Positions 17,352 to 27,535 are shown, counted from the stretch's first letter. The stretch is 64,000 nucleotides of DNA from Bradyrhizobium sp. BR 10289 (GCF_019455385.1 NZ_JACOFR010000004.1:310001-374000); one strand, 5' to 3'. The notes: a model not told the origin generated them from the sequence alone. Numbers and translations: made by a program.

Positions 17352-17379
17352 TTTTCCACGATGCGGCAGCCGTGGAAAA
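17352..17379. promoter_or_regulatory. Inverted repeat upstream of gcl, candidate operator
   Basis: TTTTCCACG (17352-17360) and CGTGGAAAA (17371-17379) are a perfect 9-bp inverted repeat with a 10-nt spacer in the only gap upstream of gcl. The pair CCACGAT/ATCGTGG (17356-17362, 17380-17386) offers an alternative overlapping symmetry. E. coli AllR, an IclR protein, binds TTTTCCA-type half sites before its gcl; the similarity is suggestive only. Confidence 0.45.
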
Positions 17380-17426
17380 ATCGTGGATGTCTCAAGCGGT
17401 TAAGCCGAGACATCGATGAAAGCGGA

Positions 17427-19229
17427 TCACTCGAACAGCGGTGCCAGCTCCATTTGCGGGACCAGTACGAGACCCTTGTCGGTGATGCGAATTTCCGGAA
17501 TGACCGATAGCGGAATCAGATTGAAGCCCATGTAGGGGATGGTGCAGCCGGCCTCGGCCCATTCCTTCTTGAGCACCTTGACCTCTTCGGCCACTTCCGT
17601 GACGCGCTTGTCGGACAAGAGGCCCGCGATCGGCAGCGGCACCAGCGCCCTCACCTGGCCGTCGGCGACGACGCAGACGGCCCCCTGATGCTCCTTGACG
17701 GCCGCGATCGCCACCTGCATATCGCCCTCGTTGGTTCCGGCGACGATGAGATTGTGGCTATCGTGCCCGACGCTGGAGGCGACCGCGCCGCGCTTCAGGC
17801 CAAAATCCTTCAGCAGGCCATAGGCGACATTGCCGGCCGACTTACCGTGGCGCTCGACCACCGTGACAAAGCACAGACCGTAGCGTTCAAACAACGAGGG
17901 CCAGTCCTTGGCCGGCTCGATCTTGACCTTCTCGTGGACCAGCGTGATTCCCGGCAGCGCGGTCTTGATCGCGTTGACGGTGCAGGCCTTTGCCGGCAGC
18001 TCCGGCGTCAGCTTCATCTTCTCCGGCAGTTTGACGGTTGCGTAGGCCGCCTTCGGGTATTGATAGCGCTGCGACAGCGCCTGATCGAGTTTTGGCGTGA
18101 TCTTGCGGTTCTCGACCATCAGCTCGCCGCCGTACCAGGTCGATTGCGGCTTGAGGTTATCGTCCATCAGCACGAGATCGGCGCGGCGACCGCCGCCGAG
18201 GCCGCCGATATCGCCTTCCATGCCGAAGCGCGTGGCGCCGTGCAGCGAGCCCATCGACCAGGCCTGCTCCGGCGACATCCCCGCCTTCACGGCTTCGCGC
18301 ACCACCCAGTCGAGGCCGAATAGCAGAAGATCGTCGGCGTCACGGTCGTCGGTGCACACCGCCGTGCGCTTGTGCGAGGCCCCGAGCTCGGTGATCGTCC
18401 GGATCGCCTGCGGCAGCGAATGCCAGGGCGTCGTCGGTGGACCGCCGCGCAGGAAAATCCAGACGCCGGCCTCGAGCAGGTCGTCGGCGATGTCACGGTC
18501 GATCGCCTCATGGGTGTCGGTGACGCCACTGGCCGCATAGGCGGCGACGAATTCACGGCCGTAGATGTGGCCGGACACCGGCCGCCCCCGCTTCAACGCG
18601 GCCGCGATGATCGCGTGGCTGCGCTCGTCCCCCATCGTGACAGGCACGAAGTCCATCTTCTCGCCGAGCGCCACGGCCTCCGGCCAGCGATCGAACAGGC
18701 CGGCAATCTTGTCGGGTGTGAGGTCGCCCCCGGCCGTCTCGAGTTCGGCAGAGGTCGCCGGCACCGTGCTCGGCACGGTCAAAAAGATCGAGAGCGGCGC
18801 CTCGCGCGCATCCTCCAGCATCGCCTCGACGCCGGCGACGTCCATGACGTTGCCGATCTCGTGACTGTCGCAGAAGATGGTGGTGGTGCCGTTGAGCAGC
18901 GCGGCCTCGGCATAGGCGCAGGCCGTCACCATCGAGGATTCGATGTGGATGTGCGGATCGACCAGGCCCGGCGCGATGATGCCGCCGGCTGCATCGTAAG
19001 TCGCGACGCCGGTCCAGGCTTTGCTGGCCGTTCCAGCCGGCTTGACCGCGGCGATACGGCCGCCTGAGATCCAGACCTCGCGGCCGGGATGGATCCGCTC
19101 CGAATAGGTCGAGAGCACCCGCGCACCGGTGATGACGAGATCAGGCGCGACGCGCGCCGAGGCGACGTCGGCGAGGCGCCGCGTCATGCTGTGCAGCGGC
19201 GCGACGGAGAAACGGGTGAGTTTGGTCAT
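17427..19229 (-). CDS. ade: Adenine deaminase family protein
   Basis: 600 residues. The amidohydrolase metal motif is [15 protein letters not shown], followed by [23 protein letters not shown] and the conserved [15 protein letters not shown]-terminal Ade-specific domain ends the protein ([23 protein letters not shown]). The enzyme deaminates adenine to hypoxanthine with a di-metal centre. ATG 19229 is chosen because the family begins shortly before the ITGARVL strand; the open frame beyond it reads through the next gene in the wrong frame. Purine breakdown can feed glyoxylate, so its place next to gcl may be functional. Confidence 0.87.
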   Translation of the reverse strand: MTKLTRFSVAPLHSMTRRLADVASARVAPDLVITGARVLSTYSERIHPGREVWISGGRIAAVKPAGTASKAWTGVATYDAAGGIIAPGLVDPHIHIESSMVTACAYAEAALLNGTTTIFCDSHEIGNVMDVAGVEAMLEDAREAPLSIFLTVPSTVPATSAELETAGGDLTPDKIAGLFDRWPEAVALGEKMDFVPVTMGDERSHAIIAAALKRGRPVSGHIYGREFVAAYAASGVTDTHEAIDRDIADDLLEAGVWIFLRGGPPTTPWHSLPQAIRTITELGASHKRTAVCTDDRDADDLLLFGLDWVVREAVKAGMSPEQAWSMGSLHGATRFGMEGDIGGLGGGRRADLVLMDDNLKPQSTWYGGELMVENRKITPKLDQALSQRYQYPKAAYATVKLPEKMKLTPELPAKACTVNAIKTALPGITLVHEKVKIEPAKDWPSLFERYGLCFVTVVERHGKSAGNVAYGLLKDFGLKRGAVASSVGHDSHNLIVAGTNEGDMQVAIAAVKEHQGAVCVVADGQVRALVPLPIAGLLSDKRVTEVAEEVKVLKKEWAEAGCTIPYMGFNLIPLSVIPEIRITDKGLVLVPQMELAPLFE

Positions 19230-19390
19230 CGGAGCTCTCGCATGGATGGACAGCCCAGCGATGGTTGCCTCCGGCGGCGGCAGGGGCAACTCAAATAATG
19301 CGGCACCCGTGCTTACGCATTGGGCAAAGGCCCGCGGCCGTTTCAGGCCGGGGCGAGCTTGGACCCGTGCGCAGGAGAATGTCGCCGCGA

Positions 19391-20170
19391 TCAGCTCTTG
19401 GCTTCCTCGACCTTTCGCCGCGAACGACGTTTCGGCGCCGACGCAGCGACCGTCACGGGCTTGACACGTATGCGCACCGACCCCTTTGACAGGTCGAGGT
19501 CGAAGGCATTGGTCTTGCGCACGAGATCGATCAACTTGCGGGAGCCGTAGGTCCGCGGATCGAAATCGGGCGCCAGATTGGTCACCTGCTGGCCGATGAC
19601 GCCAAGCTCGACCCAGCCATCTTCGCTTTCCGACTGGGTGATGACGTTCTTGATGATTGATGTCGCGGCTTCCGGCGGCTGCAGCGAGCGCGGTGCGGAC
19701 GCGGCATCTCGATTGTTGAGCACGGCTCCGCGCAAATTCTCGGTGTAGACGAACTTTCGGCAGGCTTGCCGAAAACTCTCCGGCGTTTTCTGCTCGCCGA
19801 ACCCGAACACGTCGATGCCGTGCTCGCGGATCCGCGCGGCAAGCCGAGTGAAGTCGCTGTCCGACGACACGAGGCAGAAGCCGTCGAAGCGGCTGCTGTG
19901 CAGCAGGTCCATCGCGTCGATCACGAGGGTGATGTCGGACGCGTTCTTGCCGGTGGTGTAGGCGAACTGTTGCTGTGGGATGATGGCGTGCTTCGCCAAA
20001 ATGTCGGCCCACCCCTTCGACCGCGCATTGGAGAAGTCGCCGTAGATGCGGCGGACGCTGGCCTCGCCGATCTTAGCAATCTCCTCGAACAGCCCATCTG
20101 CGATTTTCGCCGACGTATTGTCAGCGTCGATCAGGACGGCGAGACGGGGCGAGCGAATTTCCGACGGCAT
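19391..20170 (-). CDS. NYN domain protein with C-terminal OST-HTH/LOTUS domain
   Basis: 259 residues. Residues about 10-150 form a PIN-like NYN nuclease domain with acidic positions in [29 protein letters not shown] and [19 protein letters not shown]. The C-terminal part ([19 protein letters not shown]...[19 protein letters not shown]) matches the OST-HTH/LOTUS RNA-binding domain. The tail is basic ([14 protein letters not shown]). Such proteins are predicted RNases. It stands alone between unrelated genes. Confidence 0.88.
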   Translation of the reverse strand: MPSEIRSPRLAVLIDADNTSAKIADGLFEEIAKIGEASVRRIYGDFSNARSKGWADILAKHAIIPQQQFAYTTGKNASDITLVIDAMDLLHSSRFDGFCLVSSDSDFTRLAARIREHGIDVFGFGEQKTPESFRQACRKFVYTENLRGAVLNNRDAASAPRSLQPPEAATSIIKNVITQSESEDGWVELGVIGQQVTNLAPDFDPRTYGSRKLIDLVRKTNAFDLDLSKGSVRIRVKPVTVAASAPKRRSRRKVEEAKS

Positions 20171-20225
20171 CGTGTTCTCCCAACGAGATCGACGGGAGAC
20201 TAGCAGATATTCGCGCGAGAGATCG

Positions 20226-21725
20226 CTAATCCTCGTTCGCCTTGAACCGCCCGAGCCCCTTCAGCACGAAGGGCGCCAGCAGCGCAACGAGCGCGATACC
20301 GAGCAGGGTCGCGGAGATCGGGCTCTGCAGCAGCGTCACGGGGTCGCCGAGGCTGATCGCGAGCGCGCGGCGCAACTGGCTCTCGGCGATCGGGCCGAGG
20401 ATCAGGCCGACGACGACCGGCGCGATCGGAAAATCGAACCGGCGCATCAGGAAACCGAGCACGCCGAAGCCGGCCAGCATCGACAATTCGACCACCGACG
20501 GCTTTGCCGCGATGGTGCCCATGGTGGCGAAGACGAGGATGCCGGCATAGAGCCAGGGCTGCGGGATCGCGAGCAGCCGCACCCACAGGCCGACCAGCGG
20601 CAGGTTGAGCACGAGCAGCATGCAATTGGCGATGAAGAGACTTGCGATCAGGCCCCAGACGAGGTCGGGCCGTTCGGCGAACAGCAGCGGCCCCGGGTTG
20701 AGGCCGTATTGCTGGAAACCCGCCAGCATCATCGCGGCCGTCGCCGAGGTGGGCAGCCCCAGCGTCAGGAGCGGCACCAGCGTGCCGGCGGCGGAGGCGT
20801 TGTTGGCGGCTTCCGGTCCCGCGACGCCTTCGATCGCGCCCTTGCCGAACTCTTCGGGATGTTTTGTCAGCCGCTTCTCGGTCGAATAAGACAGGAAGGT
20901 CGGGATCTCCGCGCCGCCCGCGGGCAGCGCGCCGATCGGGAAGCCGAACATCGTGCCGCGCAGCCACGGCTTCCACGAGCGCTTCCAGTCTTCCTTGGTC
21001 ATCCACAGCGAGCCGCGCACCGGCTCGAGCTTTTCCTCGGTGTGGTGGCGGCGCGATGCGACGTAGAGCGCCTCGCCCACTGCGAACAGGCCGACCGCCA
21101 GCGTCGTCACCTCGACGCCGTCTAGCAATTCAGGCACACCGAACGCGAGCCGCGCCTGTCCAGTCAGCTTGTCGATGCCGACGAGGCCCAGCGTCAGGCC
21201 GATGAACAGGCTGGTCAGGCCGCGGATCGGGGAATCGCCGAAGGTCGCGGACACCGTGACGAAGGCGACGCACATCAGCGCGAAATAATCCTCAGGGCCG
21301 AAGCGCACGGCGAAATCGACCAGCCACGGCGCAAGGAAAGCCAAGCCAATCGTGGCGATGGTGCCGGCGACGAAGGAGCCGATCGCGGAGGTCGCGAGCG
21401 CCGGCCCGCCACGGCCGGCCTTGGCCATCTTGTTGCCCTCGAGCGCCGTCGCCATCGAGGCACTCTCGCCGGGCGTGTTGATCAGGATCGCTGTGGTCGA
21501 TCCGCCATACATGCCGCCGTAGTAGATGCCGGCAAACATGATGAGCGAGCCGCCGGGGTCGAGCTTGTAGGTGACAGGCAGCAGCAGCGCGACCGTCAGC
21601 GCCGGGCCGATACCGGGCAGCACGCCAACCGCAGTGCCCAGGAACACGCCGATCAGCGCATAGAGCAGGTTCATCGGCTGGACGGCGACCGCCATGCCGT
21701 GGGCCAGCGCCGCAAAAGTGTCCAT
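20226..21725 (-). CDS. tctA: Tripartite tricarboxylate transporter, large membrane subunit
   Basis: 499 residues, about a dozen membrane segments. Family markers are [41 protein letters not shown], and [20 protein letters not shown]. It forms the channel of a TctCBA-type secondary transporter for carboxylates. ATG 21725 overlaps the tctB stop by one base (TGATG); a GTG one codon earlier is possible. Third gene of tctCBA, downstream of an IclR regulator. Confidence 0.93.
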   Translation of the reverse strand: MDTFAALAHGMAVAVQPMNLLYALIGVFLGTAVGVLPGIGPALTVALLLPVTYKLDPGGSLIMFAGIYYGGMYGGSTTAILINTPGESASMATALEGNKMAKAGRGGPALATSAIGSFVAGTIATIGLAFLAPWLVDFAVRFGPEDYFALMCVAFVTVSATFGDSPIRGLTSLFIGLTLGLVGIDKLTGQARLAFGVPELLDGVEVTTLAVGLFAVGEALYVASRRHHTEEKLEPVRGSLWMTKEDWKRSWKPWLRGTMFGFPIGALPAGGAEIPTFLSYSTEKRLTKHPEEFGKGAIEGVAGPEAANNASAAGTLVPLLTLGLPTSATAAMMLAGFQQYGLNPGPLLFAERPDLVWGLIASLFIANCMLLVLNLPLVGLWVRLLAIPQPWLYAGILVFATMGTIAAKPSVVELSMLAGFGVLGFLMRRFDFPIAPVVVGLILGPIAESQLRRALAISLGDPVTLLQSPISATLLGIALVALLAPFVLKGLGRFKANED

Positions 21726-22210
21726 CACAGCAGTCGCTCCAGAGGGCCGGCCGGAAGGCTCAGCGTCAACAGGCGGTCGAACGCGAGATAGATGAGGCTG
21801 GACATCACGAGAGCGATGATGCTGTCGACGACAATGGCGCGGCGCCCGAACGCCGCCGACGTCGTCACGAACAGCGCCGCGGTCGCCAGGATGAAGCCGC
21901 CGCCGAAGCCGATGATGGCGATCAGCAGCGCCAAGCCGATGAGTATCAGAAGCACCGGGAGGGGATCGGCGCTCTCGCGCGCCGGCAGATTGCCGCGCAG
22001 CGCGTCGATGAAATTGCCGATCGCCAGCAGCGCGAGGCCGGTAGCGACCACCACCGGCATCGCCTCCGGGCCCATGCCGTACATCGACGTGGATTGCAGG
22101 CCGCGCGCATCCCAGACCAGCACCGCGGCAAGACCTGCAAGCAATGCCGCGATGACGATGCCGGCGCGATCAACGCGCCGCTGTGGCTGGGCTGGATCGC
22201 GTGAGGTCAT
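21725..22210 (-). CDS. tctB: Tripartite tricarboxylate transporter, small membrane subunit
   Basis: 161 residues with four hydrophobic segments ([53 protein letters not shown], a C-terminal helix) and the [12 protein letters not shown] segment typical of TctB/DUF1468 proteins. It partners TctA in the membrane. It overlaps tctC by 4 bp and tctA by one base, so translation is coupled. Confidence 0.9.
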   Translation of the reverse strand: MTSRDPAQPQRRVDRAGIVIAALLAGLAAVLVWDARGLQSTSMYGMGPEAMPVVVATGLALLAIGNFIDALRGNLPARESADPLPVLLILIGLALLIAIIGFGGGFILATAALFVTTSAAFGRRAIVVDSIIALVMSSLIYLAFDRLLTLSLPAGPLERLL

Positions 22211-23175
22211 GACTTGACGAGGCCGACCGATTTCAAGACGTCGGTGACGCGCACGGTTTCCTTCTTCAGGAAGTCGGCGAAGGCGTCGCCGCCTAGGTAG
22301 GCATCCTCCCAGCCCTTCTGCTTGAGGATCTCCTTCCAGGCGTCCGACTTCACCATCTTCTCGACGGCGTCGCTGAGCGTCTTCTTCTGCTCCGGCGTGA
22401 TGCCGGGAGGCGCGACCACCGAGCGCCAGTTGGCGATCACGAGGTCGATGCCCTGCTCTTTGAAGGTCGGGATGTCGCTGCCGGCGATACGCTTCTCCGA
22501 GGTCACGCCGATCGCGCGCAGCTTGCCGGACTTGATCTGCCCTTCATATTCGCTGAGGCCCGAGATGCCCGCGGTGACCTTGCCGCCGAGAATCGCGGCG
22601 AGCGACTCGCCGCCGCCGGAGAACGGGATGTAGTTGATCTTCTTCGCATCGGCGCCAACCGCTCCGGCGAACAACGCCGCCATCACATGGTCGACGCCCC
22701 CGGCCGAGCCGCCGGCAAACGTCACCTTGGCGATGTCGGCCTTCACCGCGGCGGCGAGATCCTGCGCGGACTTGATCGGCGAATTCGCAGGCACGACGAT
22801 CACCTGGATTTCCTCGGTGAGGCGTGCGATCGGCGTCACCTGCTCGAGCGTGACAGGCGACTTGTTCATGGCGAGCGCACCGACCATGACGAAGCCGTTG
22901 ACCATCAGCTGGTTGCCGTCGCCCTTGGCGCCGTTGACGAACTGCGCAATGCCCACGCTGCCGCCCGCGCCGGGAACGTTGACGACCTGCACGCTGCGCG
23001 CGACGCCGGTGGCAACCAATGCCTGCTGCATCGAGCGCGCGGTCTGGTCCCAGCCGCCGCCCGGGGCCGCGGGCGCCATCAGCTTGAGCTCGAGCTGCTG
23101 GGCGAAGGCGGGCGTCGCCGCAGCGAGGGTCAACGCAACGGCTGCGCCGAAAAGGCGCGCGGGAAACTGAAACAT
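22207..23175 (-). CDS. tctC: Tripartite tricarboxylate transporter, periplasmic substrate-binding protein
   Basis: 322 residues. A signal peptide (MFQFPARLFGAAVALTLAAA, then TPAFAQQ) precedes a Bug/TctC fold with APAAPGGGWDQTARSMQ, VVNVPGAGGSVG, FAGGSAGGVDHVMAAL and IPFSGGGESLAAILGG. It captures a carboxylate in the periplasm and delivers it to TctAB. ATG 23175 follows GGAGAA by a normal distance and gives the best signal peptide; ATG 23196 would extend it by seven residues. The substrate is not known. Confidence 0.92.
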   Translation of the reverse strand: MFQFPARLFGAAVALTLAAATPAFAQQLELKLMAPAAPGGGWDQTARSMQQALVATGVARSVQVVNVPGAGGSVGIAQFVNGAKGDGNQLMVNGFVMVGALAMNKSPVTLEQVTPIARLTEEIQVIVVPANSPIKSAQDLAAAVKADIAKVTFAGGSAGGVDHVMAALFAGAVGADAKKINYIPFSGGGESLAAILGGKVTAGISGLSEYEGQIKSGKLRAIGVTSEKRIAGSDIPTFKEQGIDLVIANWRSVVAPPGITPEQKKTLSDAVEKMVKSDAWKEILKQKGWEDAYLGGDAFADFLKKETVRVTDVLKSVGLVKS

Positions 23176-23230
23176 GAGGGCATTCTCCAGGCTCATGCGG
23201 ACTTTGCTGATCAGCTGCCGCATTGTGTCG

Positions 23231-23251
23231 TTTGGCCGCATATCAGCCAAA
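23231..23251. promoter_or_regulatory. Inverted repeat upstream of tctC, candidate IclR operator
   Basis: TTTGGC (23231-23236) and GCCAAA (23246-23251) are a perfect inverted repeat with a 9-nt spacer, extendable outward by G/C. It lies about 55-75 bp before the tctC start, between the IclR gene and its presumed target operon. Confidence 0.4.
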
Positions 23252-23288
23252 ACGGCCGACGCTGTCCAGCGACGGGCCCGGTTCTTTG

Positions 23289-24131
23289 TCAGCCGGACTT
23301 CGGCATCACGCCGCCGAGCGCGAGCGTCAGCTCAGCGGCGACATCGCGCACAATTTGCCCGATTTCCGGCAATCTCTCGTCGGTCAGGCGGCTGGTCATG
23401 CCCGAGACGGAGATCGCTGCGAGCGGCTCGGTGCAGTCGTTGTACACGACTGCGGCAATACAGCGCAGGCCCATGCAGGCCTCCTCGTCGTCGAGGGCAA
23501 AACCCTGCTTCCGGATCTTTTCGAGCTCCTTGAACAGGTCGCTCGGCCGCACGATCGATTTCTCGGTGAGGCGCGGCATGCCATGATGGCGGATGACGGC
23601 CCCGACCTCCTCGTCCGAATAGGTCGCGAGCACCGCCTTGCCGACGCCCGAGGTCACCATGGCGACGCGGCCGCCGACCTGGGTCAGCGAACGCATGATC
23701 TCGCGACTCTCCATCCGGGTCAGCACGATGATGAATTCGTCGTCCACCACGGCGAGGTTGGCGGTCTCGCGGGTGAGATCGCGCAGCTTGCGCAAATATG
23801 GAACGGCCTGCGTGGAGAAATTGCGCCGCCGCGCGAAGCTCGCGCCGACGGTAAAGCTGCGCACGCCGACATGCCATTTGGATTCGGCGCGGTCGAATTG
23901 CACGAAGCGGCGGCTTTCCAGCGTCGCCAATAGGCGGTGCACGGTGGAGGCCGACAGGCCGGTGCGAACGGCGAGATCGCTGAGGCGATAGCCTTCGTCG
24001 TCTTCGGCCAGCGTTTCCAGGATCGACAGCGCACGATCGACCGACTGCACGCCGCCGTCGCGCGCGTCGTGGTCGGCCTCCGATGGCGATCGGGGCTCAA
24101 GCGGTTTACGCCGGATCACGTTCTTGCTCAT
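23289..24131 (-). CDS. IclR family transcriptional regulator of the tct operon
   Basis: 280 residues. After a basic N-terminal tail, the winged HTH reads VQSVDRALSILETLAEDDEGYRL, then SDLAVRTGLSASTVHRLLATL. The C-terminal effector domain has GVGKAVLATYSDEEV and CIAAVVYNDCTEPLAAISVSG. It lies just upstream of tctCBA on the same strand, so it probably controls uptake in response to the transported carboxylate. ATG 24131 is preferred because the frame further upstream runs through an intergenic palindrome. Confidence 0.88.
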   Translation of the reverse strand: MSKNVIRRKPLEPRSPSEADHDARDGGVQSVDRALSILETLAEDDEGYRLSDLAVRTGLSASTVHRLLATLESRRFVQFDRAESKWHVGVRSFTVGASFARRRNFSTQAVPYLRKLRDLTRETANLAVVDDEFIIVLTRMESREIMRSLTQVGGRVAMVTSGVGKAVLATYSDEEVGAVIRHHGMPRLTEKSIVRPSDLFKELEKIRKQGFALDDEEACMGLRCIAAVVYNDCTEPLAAISVSGMTSRLTDERLPEIGQIVRDVAAELTLALGGVMPKSG

Positions 24132-24146
24132 CGCGACCTGACCGTT

Positions 24147-24313
24147 CTCCCTCGCCCCGCTTGCGGGGCCGCGACGAGCTTCGCTCGCGCTGAGAGGGTC
24201 GGGGTGAGGGGGAGCTTCCACAAGGACGGTGAGAGACGGACTCGCAGAGAGTCCCCCTCACCCGGAATTTGCTGCGCAAATCCCGGCCTCTCCCCGCAAG
24301 CGGGGAGAGGCGA
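24147..24313. repeat. Intergenic palindromic repeat with two inverted halves
   Basis: Two related halves face each other: CTCGCCCCGCTTGCGGGGC...GGTCGGGGTGAGGGGGA and TCCCCCTCACCCGGAATTTG...CTCTCCCCGCAAGCGGGGAG. It fills the gap between the IclR start and the end of the acyl-CoA synthetase gene. This is the REP-like type common between genes in Bradyrhizobium and relatives. It may also act as a transcription barrier. Confidence 0.75.
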
Positions 24314-24319
24314 AGACCG

Positions 24320-26449
24320 TCAGAGCAACCCTGCCCCGCGCGCCCATTTGTACTTGGCGCCGAGCACTTCGACCGGAAGCTCGGTCGAATAGGCATAGGC
24401 CGGGATGCCGTTCTGGTAGAGATATTCGGCGGCTTCCTCGACCTCGACGTCGCCGGCGAGCGAGGCGACGATCGGCTTCACAAAACCCTTGGCCTCCATC
24501 TCCTTCTTCACCTCGACCATGTTGCGGGCGAACACCATCGGCGGCGTCACGATGGTGTGCCAGTAGCCGAGGATCAGCGAATGGATGCGCTCGTCCGACA
24601 GGCCGAGCTTCACCGTGTTGACGTAGGTGATCGGGGGCTCGCCGCCGGTGATATCCACAGGATTTCCAGCAGCTCCAAACGGCGGAATGAACTTGCGGAA
24701 GGCCGCGTCTAGATCCGGCGGCATCGACATCAGCGACAGGCCGTTGTCGACGCAGCTATCCGACAGCAGCACGCCCGAGCCGCCCGCACCGGTGATGATC
24801 AGCACGTTCTCGCCCTTCGGCGTCGGCAGCACCGGCACGCCGCGGGCGAATTCGAGCAGCTGCCGCAGGCTGCGGGCGCGGATCACGCCCGACTGCGCCA
24901 GCACGTCCTCGTAGATCTTGTCGTTACCGGCGAGCGCGCCGGTGTGCGACGAGGCCGCCTTGGCGCCGGCCGAAGTGCGGCCGGCCTTGAGCACGACGAC
25001 CGGCTTCTTCTTGGAGACGCGCTTGGCGGCTTCCGCAAAGGCGCGGCCGTCCTTGAGGTCTTCGCAGTGCTGCGCGATCAGATTGGTGTTCGGGTCCTGC
25101 TCGAAGAAGGCGAGCAGATCGTCTTCGTCGATATCCGACTTGTTGCCGAGGCCCACGATCGCCGACACGCCCATCTTCGCCGAGCGCGAGAAGCCGATGA
25201 TGGCCATGCCGATGCCGCCCGACTGCGACGACAGCGCGGCGTGGCCCTTGACGTCGTAAGCCGTGCAGAAGGTCGCGCAGAGATTGGCCGGGGTATAATA
25301 GAAGCCGTAGATGTTCGGCCCCATCAGGCGGATGTCGTACTTCTTGCCGACCTCGACGATCTCGGCCTGCAGTTCCGGCGCGCCGGCCTCCGCGAAGCCC
25401 GACGGGATCAGCACCGCGCCCGGGATCTTCTTCTCACCGCACTCGGTCAGCGCCGCCGCGACGAACTTGGCGGGGATCGCAAACACTGCGGTGTCGATCA
25501 CCCCTGGCACGTCCTTGACGCTCTTATACGCCTTGTAGCCGAGGATCTCGGCGGCCTTTGGATGGATCGGATAGATGTCGCCTTTGTAGCCGCCATTGAT
25601 GAGGTTCTTCATCACGGAGTTGCCGATCTTGCCGTCCTCGGCGGAGGCGCCGACCACGGCGACCGCCTTCGGCTGCATGATGCGGTTCATGGCCGCAACG
25701 ATCTCTTCGGTCGGGCGCGGCTTGGGCTTCGGCTTGTAGGCGAAGTCGACGACGATACGGACGTCGGCGGCGATTGCGCTCTTCGCCGTCGCGAAGACCG
25801 GGTTGAGGTCGAGCTCGACGATTTCAGGGAAGTCGGTGACGAGTTGCGAGACCTTGACGATGACATCGGCCAGCGCCGTGCGGTTAACCGCCTCGCCGCC
25901 GCGAACGCCCTTCAGAATCTCATGCGCCTGGATGCCGTCGAGCATCGAGAGCGCGTCTTCCTTCGTCGCCGGCGCGAGGCGGAAGGTGATGTCCTTCAAG
26001 ACTTCAACCAGCACGCCGCCGAGGCCGAAGGCGACGAGCTTGCCGAACGAGCCGTCGGTGATCGAGCCGACGATGACCTCGGTGCCGCCGGCCAGCATCT
26101 GCTGCACCTGCACGCCCTCGATCTTGGCGTCGGCCTTGTACTTCCTGGCGTTGGAGAGAATGGTCTCGTAGGCCTTCTCGGCATCCTCGGCCGTCTTGAG
26201 GCCAACGATGACGCCGCCGGCTTCAGTCTTGTGGAGAATGTCCGGCGAGACGATCTTCATCACAACGGGGAAGCCCATCGAAGAGGCCATCTTGCCGGCT
26301 TCGCCCGCCGACTTCGCCACCCCTTCCTTCGGCACCGGAATGCCGTAGGCGTCGCAGACCAGCTTGCCTTCCGGCGCCGTCAGGCTGGTGCGCTTATCCG
26401 CCTTGACCTGGTCAAGGACTTTGCGGACTGCGTCTTTGGAATTGGACAT
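24320..26449 (-). CDS. ADP-forming acyl-CoA synthetase (acetate--CoA ligase family), oxalate-linked
   Basis: 709 residues. An N-terminal ATP-grasp domain (about 1-225; VVMKIVSPDILHKTEAGGVIVGL, VAFGLGGVLVEV, EIVELDLNPVF) is followed by a CoA-binding Rossmann domain (KAVAVVGASAEDGKIGN) and a succinyl-CoA-ligase-like domain with SSHTGALAG. GGAGAAG precedes ATG 26449. The gene is divergent from gntR-oxc-frc and two copies of the shared operator lie between them. A role in making oxalyl-CoA or formyl-CoA, or recovering CoA esters, is inferred from context. Frc could then be primed by this enzyme. Confidence 0.85.
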   Translation of the reverse strand: MSNSKDAVRKVLDQVKADKRTSLTAPEGKLVCDAYGIPVPKEGVAKSAGEAGKMASSMGFPVVMKIVSPDILHKTEAGGVIVGLKTAEDAEKAYETILSNARKYKADAKIEGVQVQQMLAGGTEVIVGSITDGSFGKLVAFGLGGVLVEVLKDITFRLAPATKEDALSMLDGIQAHEILKGVRGGEAVNRTALADVIVKVSQLVTDFPEIVELDLNPVFATAKSAIAADVRIVVDFAYKPKPKPRPTEEIVAAMNRIMQPKAVAVVGASAEDGKIGNSVMKNLINGGYKGDIYPIHPKAAEILGYKAYKSVKDVPGVIDTAVFAIPAKFVAAALTECGEKKIPGAVLIPSGFAEAGAPELQAEIVEVGKKYDIRLMGPNIYGFYYTPANLCATFCTAYDVKGHAALSSQSGGIGMAIIGFSRSAKMGVSAIVGLGNKSDIDEDDLLAFFEQDPNTNLIAQHCEDLKDGRAFAEAAKRVSKKKPVVVLKAGRTSAGAKAASSHTGALAGNDKIYEDVLAQSGVIRARSLRQLLEFARGVPVLPTPKGENVLIITGAGGSGVLLSDSCVDNGLSLMSMPPDLDAAFRKFIPPFGAAGNPVDITGGEPPITYVNTVKLGLSDERIHSLILGYWHTIVTPPMVFARNMVEVKKEMEAKGFVKPIVASLAGDVEVEEAAEYLYQNGIPAYAYSTELPVEVLGAKYKWARGAGLL

Positions 26450-26605
26450 GTGGCTTCTCCCTTGACCTGGTTCGTTCTTTGCAAAGCGCGCGTGTTGCGG
26501 CTGCCCGTGATGCTTGCCATTCGCCGCGCTCTGTTCCATGCGGCGGAACGGAGTGGCATAAAGCCTGAAATTACTCCGCCCGCTTGGATCAAAAATGGCT
26601 GGCGA

Positions 26606-26622
26606 TGGCATTTGGTATGCCA
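26606..26622. promoter_or_regulatory. Oxalate-regulon operator, site 1
   Basis: TGGCAT-TTGGT-ATGCCA, a perfect 6-bp inverted repeat with 5-nt spacer. On the minus strand it lies just downstream of a TTGACA (26638-26633) and would cover the promoter of the acyl-CoA synthetase gene. It is one of six related sites in the window. Confidence 0.65.
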
Positions 26623-26686
26623 GAAGCCAACTTGTCAAGCTACCGCGTGCCTTGGAAGGCCGCAAAAAATAGGCAGCTTGACATTC

Positions 26687-26703
26687 TGGCATGTGGTATG
26701 CCA
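26687..26703. promoter_or_regulatory. Oxalate-regulon operator, site 2
   Basis: TGGCAT-GTGGT-ATGCCA, a perfect inverted repeat with the same 5-nt spacer as site 1, 81 bp away. It follows TTGACA (26679-26684) on the plus strand and lies 56 bp before the gntR start, so autoregulation is expected. Confidence 0.65.
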
Positions 26704-26759
26704 AAAACTTTCCCGTTAATATTCCTGTAAAAGACGACTCCCACTGGAGGAGATTCGTC

Positions 26760-27491
26760 GTGTCACTGCGGAAACCAACCAAGGCGTTGCCGAACATGGC
26801 CGAGGCAGATATCGCAATCGTTCGTATTGCCCCGGAGTCTAGCTTCAAGAACAAGGCGTATGACGCCTTGAAGGAAGCCATCCTCAAGATGGACATCTAT
26901 TCGACGCCCGAGCCGGTGATGCTCGACGAGCGCGCATTGTCCGAACGTCTGGGTGTCAGCCGCACGCCGATCCGCGAAGCCATCGCGATGCTCGAGCAGG
27001 ACGGTTTCGTGAAGACGGTTCCGCGCCGCGGCATCATGGTGGTGCGCCGAACCAAGAGCGAGATCGTCGACATGATCCGCGCCTGGGCGGCGCTGGAGAG
27101 CATGGCCGCGCGCCTGATCACCACCACAGCACGCAAGAAGGACATCACGGCGCTGCGCGACTATTTCAAGGATTTCGGCAAGGACCGCCTGCCCGAGGAT
27201 CACGTCGAGGAATATTCGCGCGCCAACATCGCCTTCCACCAGGCGCTGATCTCGCTGTCGGAATCGCCGGTGCTGGTCGATCTCACCAACGATTTGTTGC
27301 TGCACGTGCGCGGCTACCGCCAGCTGACGATCGGACGCAAGGACCGCACCGCGACGTCGCTGCCCGAGCATCTCGGCATGATCGAGGCGCTGGAAGCGCG
27401 CGACACCGAGCTCGCCGAGAAGCGCGCCCGCGACCACACCCTTGGCCTTGCCGCTTACGTCGAAGCGCACGGCCAGGAACTTTTCACGTAA
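26760..27491 (+). CDS. GntR family regulator (FCD type) of oxalate genes
   Basis: 243 residues. The winged HTH contains [30 protein letters not shown], the GntR signature, and the C-terminal FCD domain includes [14 protein letters not shown] and [15 protein letters not shown], with His and Asp/Asn positions typical of metal-assisted carboxylate binding. GTG 26760 is chosen because GGAGGAG sits seven nt upstream; ATG 26796 is an alternative. It is first in gntR-oxc-frc. Two palindromic sites lie between it and the divergent acyl-CoA synthetase gene. The effector is probably oxalate, oxalyl-CoA or formyl-CoA (inference). Confidence 0.9.
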   Translation: MSLRKPTKALPNMAEADIAIVRIAPESSFKNKAYDALKEAILKMDIYSTPEPVMLDERALSERLGVSRTPIREAIAMLEQDGFVKTVPRRGIMVVRRTKSEIVDMIRAWAALESMAARLITTTARKKDITALRDYFKDFGKDRLPEDHVEEYSRANIAFHQALISLSESPVLVDLTNDLLLHVRGYRQLTIGRKDRTATSLPEHLGMIEALEARDTELAEKRARDHTLGLAAYVEAHGQELFT

Positions 27492-27518
27492 CTGTTCACC
27501 TAGCAACGTTCACCAGAA

Positions 27519-27535
27519 GGGCGAGACATTCGCCC
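27519..27535 (+). other. Small hairpin between gntR and oxc
   Basis: GGGCGA-GACAT-TCGCCC, a perfect 6-bp stem in the 74-bp gap before oxc. No T-run follows. It may stabilise or process the message, or be incidental. Confidence 0.3.

Noticed and set aside
15642..17510. 622-residue plus-strand frame opposite gcl
   Set aside because: Antisense shadow of gcl, with no conserved motifs.
17427..20012. 861-residue frame reading from adenine deaminase into the NYN gene region
   Set aside because: The part beyond 19229 is the wrong frame of the NYN-domain gene; adenine deaminase starts at 19229.
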